Assembly: GCA_905373785.1 (NCBI GenBank)
Contig: CAJPUK010000056.1
Span: 1-12,651, forward strand
DNA: 12,651 bases
Direction of reading: 5' to 3'
Source: an uncultured Johnsonella sp.
Lineage (GTDB): Bacteria > Bacillota > Clostridia > Lachnospirales > Lachnospiraceae
Each line of letters begins with the position of its first letter. The stretch's first letter is position 1. Positions 7,128 through 12,651 of the stretch are shown here, piece by piece. The position numbers and the translations under genes were made by a program. The notes under the pieces are model-generated. The model ran no database searches, had not been told where the DNA came from, and saw only the letters and a program-made list of their open reading frames with translations.

Positions 7128-8069
7128 CTAAAGTTTGTCCCAATTAAATACCTTTTTGTTAGCAGCTTCTTTCAAATCCATATAAGTATAGCTTCCGTTT
7201 TTGTATACCACATACTTATTCATAAGACCTTCATTTACAGCCTTAATTGCATACTTGGCAAAGCCTGCCGCATGGAGTCTGTCCGCTGCTGACGGACTTC
7301 CGCCTCTTTGGCAGTATCCCATAAGGTTATACTTTACATTAAGACCGAGCTTTTCCTTAACATACTCTGCCGCCTCTATTGTTTGATAAGAGCCTTCTGC
7401 AAAAGTCACCAAAACATAATCCCTGTCTTTCTTATCAAGAATCTGTTTTACCCTCTCACATATTTCTTCATTGGACATAGGAGCTTCCACCAAAACCGAA
7501 AAATCCGCCATTCCCATAAGTACTGAACTGTTGGTCAGATATCCGTCCCATGCTCCGAGAGTCTCTACAAAAAATACTCTTCCCGGAAGAGACATCCCTG
7601 TATCGGAGATTGCATCTATGTAATCGCATTGCATATTAAGTGCAGTATCAAAACCCAGGGTATATTCACTTCCGTAAATATTGTTATCTATAGTTCCGGG
7701 AATACCTATAATATTTATATCACTGCAGGCTTCGTGAAGTTTTAACGCTCCGAGAAAAGAACCGTCTCCTCCGATAACTATAAGTACATCTATACCGTCA
7801 GCTTTAAGGTTATCAGAAAGCTGCTTTTGCCACTTAGGCTCACTAAGCTCCGGAAACCTTCCGGTACGCAGCATAGTACCTCCAAGCTTATACCAGTCCT
7901 GAACCTTATTTATATTAAGCTCATATATATTATGATCCCTTATTCCCAAAAAACCTCTTTCATAAGCAAATACTTTATGTTCACAAGATATTGCTTCTTT
8001 GACAAGTTGTGCTATACAGGGGTTCATGCCCGGAGAATCTCCTCCGCTTGTAATAATTGCTATATTCAA
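7128..8069 (-). CDS. Phosphofructokinase-family (PfkA-type) sugar-phosphate kinase with altered substrate-site residues
   Basis: The 313-residue protein has the ATP-dependent PfkA fold: GGD at 9-11, R71 (matching E. coli R72), GGDGS at 100-104, and PGTID at 124-128 with the catalytic Asp (D128). The Gly residues at the E. coli 104 and 124 positions argue for ATP rather than pyrophosphate as donor. Aligned by eye, several classical positions differ: D129 is N130, R171 is A173, R243 (6-phosphate binding) is K246 and H249 is Y252, while R162, E222 and R252 are kept (R164, E225, R255). It may phosphorylate a ketose-6-phosphate other than, or besides, fructose-6-phosphate. The start is TTG at 8069: GGAGG lies 8 bases upstream and an in-frame stop lies at 8091-8093, so no earlier start is likely. 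Encoded between the aldolase and the DeoR regulator, it fits the C1-phosphorylation step of the operon. Confidence 0.9.
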   Translation of the reverse strand: MNIAIITSGGDSPGMNPCIAQLVKEAISCEHKVFAYERGFLGIRDHNIYELNINKVQDWYKLGGTMLRTGRFPELSEPKWQKQLSDNLKADGIDVLIVIGGDGSFLGALKLHEACSDINIIGIPGTIDNNIYGSEYTLGFDTALNMQCDYIDAISDTGMSLPGRVFFVETLGAWDGYLTNSSVLMGMADFSVLVEAPMSNEEICERVKQILDKKDRDYVLVTFAEGSYQTIEAAEYVKEKLGLNVKYNLMGYCQRGGSPSAADRLHAAGFAKYAIKAVNEGLMNKYVVYKNGSYTYMDLKEAANKKVFNWDKL

Positions 8070-8093
8070 ATTCGCATCCTCCGTTTGTGCTTA

Positions 8094-8960
8094 TTAACAC
8101 TTCCAAGCCTTGCCTGCACTGCCGAATATATCTATCTTATCTTTAACAACCTGTGCACAAGCTGCCTTAACAGGTCCTGCGTATTTTCTGGGATCAAACT
8201 CCGACTCGGGATTCTTAGCTACAGACTCTCTTAAAGTTCTGCTGAATGTAGCCTTTAACTCAGTTCCTACATTGATCTTGCTCATTCCAAGCTGTATACA
8301 TTTTTTGAAGTCCTCTACCGGAACTCCTGTACCTCCATGCAGTACCAACGGACAGGAGGTAAGAGATGCTATCTTCTCAAGACGAGGAAAGTCAAGCTTA
8401 GGCTCGCTTTTATAGAAGCCATGTGCCGTTCCTATTGCAACGGCAAGTGCATCTATCTTGGTTTCTTCAACAAATCTTACCACATCATCAGGATTTGTAA
8501 AGAGGGCTGAAGCCTCATCAACAACTATATCTTCTTCTCTTCCGCCGAGTTTTCCAAGCTCAGCCTCTACAGAACAGCCGTATATAGCCGCAAATTCAGC
8601 TATAGCCTTGCTTTGTGCTATATTTTCCTCATAAGGATGGGTTGAAGCATCTATCATTACGGAGGTAAATCCCTCTCTTATACCTTCTTTTATCATTGCA
8701 TGGTCGGTAGCATGATCCATATGTAAGCATATAGGTATGTCAACCGCTGCCGCCATGCCCTTAACCATACCTGCAAGTTGCTTAAGTCCCATATATTTTA
8801 TAGCTCCTGCCGATGCCATCAGGATAACCGGAGAATTCTTTTCTACAGCACCGTCAACTATGCCCTGTGCGTCTTCATAATTATTGAAGTTAAATCCTCC
8901 GACAGCATAATGTCCTTCTCTGGCACCTGCAAGTATCTCTTTTAATGTTACTAATCCCAT
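8094..8960 (-). CDS. Class II ketose-bisphosphate aldolase (fructose- or tagatose-1,6-bisphosphate)
   Basis: This zinc-dependent aldolase splits a ketose-1,6-bisphosphate into dihydroxyacetone phosphate and glyceraldehyde 3-phosphate. In the 288-residue product the catalytic Asp and first zinc His are in LHMDHA (D82, H83), followed by MIDASTHPYEENI, VEAELGKLGG (E132/E134), GTAHG (H180), LVLHGGTG (H208) and INVGTELK (229-236). The IGTAHG and NV-x-TELK forms resemble tagatose-bisphosphate aldolases GatY/KbaY more than B. subtilis FbaA, whose equivalents I recall as LGSVHG and NVNTENQ; that comparison is from memory. I placed the start at the ATG (8960), because the longer frame begins at a TTG and would translate the ribosome binding site AAAGGAG itself. 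The gene follows the ROK kinase gene after 80 bases, the longest gap in the operon, and precedes the phosphofructokinase-family gene by 24 bases. Confidence 0.95.
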   Translation of the reverse strand: MGLVTLKEILAGAREGHYAVGGFNFNNYEDAQGIVDGAVEKNSPVILMASAGAIKYMGLKQLAGMVKGMAAAVDIPICLHMDHATDHAMIKEGIREGFTSVMIDASTHPYEENIAQSKAIAEFAAIYGCSVEAELGKLGGREEDIVVDEASALFTNPDDVVRFVEETKIDALAVAIGTAHGFYKSEPKLDFPRLEKIASLTSCPLVLHGGTGVPVEDFKKCIQLGMSKINVGTELKATFSRTLRESVAKNPESEFDPRKYAGPVKAACAQVVKDKIDIFGSAGKAWKC

Positions 8961-8993
8961 AATGTCTCCTTTCAAAAAACATTTTATGTTTAA

Positions 8994-8999
8994 ATTATA
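8994..8999 (-). promoter_or_regulatory. Possible internal -10 element upstream of the aldolase gene
   Basis: A perfect TATAAT lies on the minus strand, 34 bases before the aldolase ATG. No acceptable -35 is found 15-19 bases upstream and the region is very AT-rich, so chance is a real possibility. It would let aldolase, phosphofructokinase-family kinase and regulator be expressed apart from the transporter. Confidence 0.25.
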
Positions 9000-9024
9000 A
9001 TTAATGATGTCCGTTATAAATATT

Positions 9025-9042
9025 AAAGTCTTTTAAGACCTT
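9025..9042 (-). other. Intercistronic stem-loop overlapping the ROK kinase stop codon
   Basis: On the minus strand AAGGTCT and AGACTTT form a 7-bp stem (one G-U pair) around a TAAA loop. There is no T-run after it. It may slow 3' decay or mark a processing point between transporter/kinase and aldolase parts of the transcript; this is inference. Confidence 0.35.
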
Positions 9043-10006
9043 AGTTTTTACCGTCCTTACACAAATAGTAAGCACCGTAAAGTACTACCGAATCATTCAG
9101 CTTGGAATACCTCAACATACCTTCATCAACCCTATGCACACATCTTTCTTTAAGAGTGCTTATACAGGAATGATGAAAATACTCTTTAGCCTTTGTTACT
9201 CCACCGCCAAGCACTATAGCCTCCGTATCAAGTATGTTTAAAAGATTGGCTATGCCAAGCCCCAGATAATATCCCTCCAGCTTATATGCTTCCAAGGCGT
9301 ATTCGTCATTTTTAGAGGCTGCCTCAAGTAAAAGACTTCCTTCTATTTTATCAGGATCATAGTCTGCAAGCTCAAAAGCCAAACTCTTCTTTCCGGCAAG
9401 CATATCCGCCTTCATTCTTTCATTAATTGCAGTTCCCGAAGCATAAAGCTCAAAACAGCCCTTAGAGCCGCAAGGACAGTCTATACCTTCAGGCAGTATG
9501 GACATATGTCCTACCTCGCCCGCTCCGTCATGACTACCTCGGTAAATATTATTATTTATTATTATACCGCCGCCACAACCGGTACTTACTGTCATATATA
9601 TAAGATTTTTACAACCTCTTCCCTCTCCGCAGCGTACCTCGGCAAGTGCTCCAAGATTAGCATCATTGTCTAAAAGTACCGGCAGCTTAAAATCTTCTTT
9701 AAGCCTTTCTACTATCGGAAAGTTCTCCCAACCCATCAGGGGAGCGTGTATTATTATTCCTTCTTTGGTATCCAGGGGTCCGGGGCTTCCCACTCCTATG
9801 GCTGTCACATCTTCTCTTTTAATACTAAGCTTCGCTAAGATGTCTTCCAGTACTTTTTTTGTATTTTGGTATACAGCTTCTTTTCCCTTAAAGGTTTCAG
9901 ACTTTCTTTTAAGCACATAGTTATTAACTATCTCGCCGTTTTCGCTAAAAACGGACGCCGAAGTCTTGGTTCCTCCTATATCAAGTGAAAGATAGTATTT
10001 ACTCAT
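9041..10006 (-). CDS. ROK-family sugar kinase (glucokinase-like; substrate undetermined)
   Basis: This cytoplasmic kinase phosphorylates a hexose with ATP, usually at C6. In the 321-residue product: N-terminal phosphate-binding loop LDIGGTK (8-14), LLDNDANLGALAE with the catalytic Asp in NDAN (D115), STGCGGG (141-147), GEVGH (163-167) and the ROK zinc site CPCGSKGC-x-E (C177, C179, C184, E186). These residues mark it as a catalytic ROK kinase. It lacks the N-terminal helix-turn-helix of ROK repressors such as XylR/NagC. Family members act on glucose, fructose, allose, mannose or N-acetylated sugars, and the sequence alone does not decide. I placed the start at the ATG (10006): AAAGG lies 7 bases upstream, whereas the earlier in-frame TTG (10012) sits almost on top of it. 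The gene is 24 bases after the permease gene, so it probably acts on the imported sugar. Confidence 0.93.
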   Translation of the reverse strand: MSKYYLSLDIGGTKTSASVFSENGEIVNNYVLKRKSETFKGKEAVYQNTKKVLEDILAKLSIKREDVTAIGVGSPGPLDTKEGIIIHAPLMGWENFPIVERLKEDFKLPVLLDNDANLGALAEVRCGEGRGCKNLIYMTVSTGCGGGIIINNNIYRGSHDGAGEVGHMSILPEGIDCPCGSKGCFELYASGTAINERMKADMLAGKKSLAFELADYDPDKIEGSLLLEAASKNDEYALEAYKLEGYYLGLGIANLLNILDTEAIVLGGGVTKAKEYFHHSCISTLKERCVHRVDEGMLRYSKLNDSVVLYGAYYLCKDGKN

Positions 10007-10030
10007 ATTCAAACCTTTCTTTTTTGATAT

Positions 10031-11020
10031 TTATTTTCCTCTGCTTCTTTTTTGCATCATATCAAGTACTACAGCTATTATAATTATTGCTCCTATAACA
10101 ACATTTTGCCAATAAGAATAGATATTAAGAAGATCCATACCTGTCTTTATAACCGCTATTACCGCACAACCGAACATAGCTCTTGCTACCGAGCCTGAAC
10201 CGCCTGAAAGACTTGTACCTCCAAGTACTGTAGAAGCTATGGCAAACATCTCATAACCGTTACCTGAGTTAGGCTGCCCGTTTTGGAGCTTGGAAGCTAT
10301 GCATACTCCGCAAAGTCCTGCCATAACGCCGCAAATTACATAACTTATAAGATTTATTTTCTTGACATTAATACCGCTAAGATGTGCTACATTGCTGTTA
10401 CTTCCTACCGCAAATACATGTCTTCCGAATACTGTTTTTGATAATAATATATGCATTATAACAACTACTATAGTTGTAAATATTACTATTACAGGTACCG
10501 CTCCGTTAGGCATAGTCTGTGTAGGTATAACTCTGCTTGCACCAAGGAATGCAAATGAGGTCGGAAGTCCGTACACCGGCTGCCCTCCGGTCAAAATAAA
10601 AGCAAGACCTCTCAGTGCCGTCATGGTTGATACCGTACAAATCATAGGTATAACATTAAAATACGCTATCAAAACTCCGTTGATCAAACCGCATAAAGCT
10701 CCTACCACTATACCTGTAGTAATTATAAGAAACATGGCAAAAGGCACATTCATATCAGGAAATCTAAGTCCTATAAATGATACTATTACTCCGGCAACAC
10801 CTGCTATAGAGCCTACTGAGATATCTATTCCTCCAAGTATGATTACATAAGTAAGACCTGAGGCAAGTAAGGCGTTGGTACACATCTGAGATAGTATATT
10901 ACTTACATTTCTTCCTCCGAAAAATGTTTTGTTGGAAAGTCCAAAGCCTATACACAGTAATATTAAAACCACAACAACTACATTATTGCTAACTAATTTT
11001 TTTAATTTTGCACTGTCCAT
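10031..11020 (-). CDS. Sugar ABC transporter permease, RbsC/AlsC type
   Basis: A 329-residue integral membrane protein of the ribose/galactose/allose (CUT2) permease family that forms the channel of a sugar importer, probably as a homodimer. About 8 to 10 hydrophobic helices are visible. Family motifs include NILSQMCTNALLASGLTYV, GGIDISVGS, VFGRHVFAVGSN followed by A-x-x-SGI, and VLGGTSLSGGSGS near the C-terminus. I placed the start at the ATG (11020), 8 bases after AGGTGG, rather than at the GTG of 11032 that overlaps this ribosome binding site. It lies 28 bases after the ATPase gene, with which it works. A single permease gene is normal for this type. The expected binding-protein gene is not in the window. 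Confidence 0.95.
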   Translation of the reverse strand: MDSAKLKKLVSNNVVVVVLILLCIGFGLSNKTFFGGRNVSNILSQMCTNALLASGLTYVIILGGIDISVGSIAGVAGVIVSFIGLRFPDMNVPFAMFLIITTGIVVGALCGLINGVLIAYFNVIPMICTVSTMTALRGLAFILTGGQPVYGLPTSFAFLGASRVIPTQTMPNGAVPVIVIFTTIVVVIMHILLSKTVFGRHVFAVGSNSNVAHLSGINVKKINLISYVICGVMAGLCGVCIASKLQNGQPNSGNGYEMFAIASTVLGGTSLSGGSGSVARAMFGCAVIAVIKTGMDLLNIYSYWQNVVIGAIIIIAVVLDMMQKRSRGK

Positions 11021-11048
11021 ATTTTCATCCACCTATCATGTCAAATAA

Positions 11049-12551
11049 TTAATTCTTTGCATCACTTGTAATACTTGCAAGCATTATAATATTTTGCTCA
11101 TCCACTTCATTCTTCTGAAGTTCTCCGCTTATACGCCCCTCACGCATTACAATTACCCTGTCGGATACACCTATTACTTCCGGCATCTCCGAAGATATCA
11201 TAATTATAGCTCCGCCATTGTCTACAAACTCATGCATCAGTGTATAGAACTCGGAACGGGCATTGACATCTATACCTCTGGTCGGCTCGTCAAGTATAAG
11301 TATGTTGGACTCGGCGGCAAGCCATTTTGCAAGTATGACCTTTTGCTGATTTCCACCTGAGAGATTGGCAAGTCTTGTATACATATCAGGTGCCTTAACC
11401 TTTAATTTGGACATATATTCCTCAGCCACCTTTTTTTCCCACTTTGTATTTACAAAACCGAATTTATCACTTCTATATACCAGACTTGGCAGTGCTATGT
11501 TCTCAACTATGTTTTTTTCAAGTAAGAGACCGGTTCTTCTTCTGTCCTCGGTAACCAGACCTATGTTATGGTCTATAGCTTCCTTAGGTGCATTTATATG
11601 GAATTCCTTTCCCCTTAGATAAACTTTACCAAAGTCGGCATGCTCCGCACCGAAAAGTGCCAGCATAACCTCCGTTCTTCCGGCCCCTACCAGTCCTGAA
11701 AATCCGAGTATCTCTCCCTCATATAAGGTAAATGATATATTCTCAAAAACTCCTTTTTTGGTAAGGTTCTCAACTCTTAAAACCTCAGCACCTCTTTTAT
11801 GAGTTTTTTTGTTGTAATAGTCCCCCATTTCTCTGCCTACCATGCTGTTTACTATGTGTTTTTCCGTTACATCCTTTACCATCATGGTATCGACCTTACA
11901 ACCGTCTCTCAAAACCGTAACTCTTTCACAAATCTCCGTAAGTTCCTTTAATCTGTGTGTAATGTATATGATTGCTACATTATGTTCTTTTAATATCTTA
12001 ACCTGTTTAAATAAAGCATCTATTTCATGGTTTGACAAAGAGGAAGTCGGCTCATCCATTACCACTATTTTGGCATCCTGTGATATGACTTTTGCTATTT
12101 CTATCATCTGCTGCTGTGCGGCATTAAGCTCTCCTGCGATCTCCTGTGCCTTTATATCAACTTCCATAAAGTCAAGTATTTCCTGCGTTTTTTTGTTCAT
12201 AGTCGCCATATCCAAAAATCCGCTTTTCTTTTTTATCTCCCTGCCAAGCCATACATTCTGTGCTACAGTCAGATCCTTTGCAATACTAAGCTCCTGATGT
12301 ATAACTGCTATACCCTTGTCTATAGCCTGTTTTGGAGAAGTAAATTCAATTTTTTTGCCTTCAAAAAAAATATTTCCCTTTGTAGGTATGTATACACCTG
12401 ATATAATCTTTATCAAGGTTGATTTACCGGCACCGTTTTCTCCTACCAGGGTATGCACTTCTCCGGGGTAGAAGTCTACGCTCACATCGGTTAACGCCTT
12501 TACTCCCGGAAACTCTTTACTTATATTCTTTACCTGTAAAATAGGCTCCAT
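11049..12551 (-). CDS. Sugar ABC transporter ATP-binding protein with two nucleotide-binding domains, RbsA/MglA type
   Basis: This 500-residue peripheral membrane ATPase powers the CUT2 sugar importer. The first domain has Walker A GENGAGKST (37-45), Q-loop IHQELS (84-89), a degenerate signature LNAAQQQ (142-148), Walker B VVMDEP (163-168) and H-loop THR (198-200). The second domain has the degenerate Walker A GLVGAGRTE (286-294), full signature LSGGNQQ (397-403) and Walker B ILILDEPTRGID (417-428). The pairing of one divergent signature and one divergent Walker A is the family norm, not damage. Length is standard. The ATG follows GGAAAGG. It is the first gene of the operon seen here. Substrate (ribose, galactose, allose, xylose, other hexose) cannot be told from the ATPase. 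Confidence 0.96.
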   Translation of the reverse strand: MEPILQVKNISKEFPGVKALTDVSVDFYPGEVHTLVGENGAGKSTLIKIISGVYIPTKGNIFFEGKKIEFTSPKQAIDKGIAVIHQELSIAKDLTVAQNVWLGREIKKKSGFLDMATMNKKTQEILDFMEVDIKAQEIAGELNAAQQQMIEIAKVISQDAKIVVMDEPTSSLSNHEIDALFKQVKILKEHNVAIIYITHRLKELTEICERVTVLRDGCKVDTMMVKDVTEKHIVNSMVGREMGDYYNKKTHKRGAEVLRVENLTKKGVFENISFTLYEGEILGFSGLVGAGRTEVMLALFGAEHADFGKVYLRGKEFHINAPKEAIDHNIGLVTEDRRRTGLLLEKNIVENIALPSLVYRSDKFGFVNTKWEKKVAEEYMSKLKVKAPDMYTRLANLSGGNQQKVILAKWLAAESNILILDEPTRGIDVNARSEFYTLMHEFVDNGGAIIMISSEMPEVIGVSDRVIVMREGRISGELQKNEVDEQNIIMLASITSDAKN

Positions 12552-12623
12552 ATTTTAACCTTTCCATTGATCAACAAAAAACAAAAAATAATTAAAGAGA
12601 AAATCATTATGTCTTAGTGAACT

Positions 12624-12647
12624 GCCCATAGTCTAAAACCTATGGGC
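12624..12647. repeat. Perfect 8-bp inverted repeat at the right edge
   Basis: gcccatag (12624-12631) and ctatgggc (12640-12647) form a perfect hairpin with an 8-base loop, about 73 bases upstream of the ABC ATPase start. No T-run follows directly on either strand. On the minus strand a T-rich stretch comes only about 25 bases later. It may be an intercistronic stem-loop after an upstream binding-protein gene, or a subterminal hairpin of an IS200/IS605-type element lying outside. The remaining bases 12552-12623 hold only the ribosome binding site and AT-rich leader. Confidence 0.5.
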
Positions 12648-12651
12648 TTCC

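Noticed and set aside
10362..10850. 162-residue plus-strand frame opposite the permease gene
   Set aside because: It is a low-complexity, Thr/Ile/Pro-rich translation produced by the antisense of a hydrophobic membrane protein.
11049..12551. Damaged ATPase, because the first signature and second Walker A motifs are degenerate
   Set aside because: This asymmetry is normal for RbsA/MglA-type double-domain ATPases.
12607..12651. CRISPR repeat, because the minus strand contains GTTTTAGA near the edge as in some type II repeats
   Set aside because: Only one copy, no spacer-repeat periodicity, and no cas gene in view.

Overview
The window (about 36% G+C by eye, AT-rich gaps, strong AGGAGG-type ribosome binding sites, several TTG starts) looks like a chromosomal segment of a low-GC Gram-positive anaerobe, most likely a Clostridia/Lachnospiraceae-type Firmicute. 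That assignment is inference from protein flavour and base composition. Apart from a possible edge-of-window hairpin, there is no phage, IS, CRISPR or rRNA, and no complete tRNA gene.

Left block (about 1-5600), CoA and translation. On the minus strand, coaBC (phosphopantothenoylcysteine synthase/decarboxylase), prfC (release factor 3) and a sodium:neurotransmitter-symporter-family transporter follow one another with gaps of 27 and 39 bases, so they are probably co-transcribed. Divergent from them on the plus strand is coaX (type III pantothenate kinase), which catalyses the first step of the same pathway. The 391-base gap between coaBC and coaX is the most structured non-coding DNA here. It has a perfect 14-bp inverted repeat whose two arms each contain an ATGACA -35-like hexamer facing outward, one towards coaX and one towards coaBC. 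It also has a second, dense cluster of GATAAA/TTTATC repeats in what would be the coaBC leader. coaX ends at a bidirectional terminator.

Right block (about 5760-12551), sugar uptake and breakdown, all minus strand. Transcription order is ABC ATPase (two nucleotide-binding domains, RbsA/MglA type), ABC permease (RbsC type), ROK sugar kinase, class II ketose-bisphosphate aldolase, phosphofructokinase-family kinase, DeoR-type regulator, then a small DIP1984/septicolysin-like protein of unknown role. The periplasmic-type sugar-binding protein is not in the window and would be expected just upstream, beyond base 12651. Together the three enzymes could phosphorylate a hexose at C6, phosphorylate the ketose-6-phosphate at C1 and split the bisphosphate to two trioses. 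No isomerase or epimerase is present. The phosphofructokinase has substitutions at several positions that bind substrate in the classical enzyme (D129 to N, R171 to A, R243 to K, H249 to Y in E. coli PfkA numbering, aligned by eye), and the aldolase has GatY/KbaY-like motifs. This makes a dedicated route for a ketohexose other than fructose (tagatose, for example) a reasonable hypothesis. It is the best candidate in the window for something not yet described.

Several starts were moved from the longest reading frame to the codon that matches the ribosome binding site (coaBC, aldolase, ROK kinase, permease). prfC and the phosphofructokinase gene appear to use genuine TTG starts.
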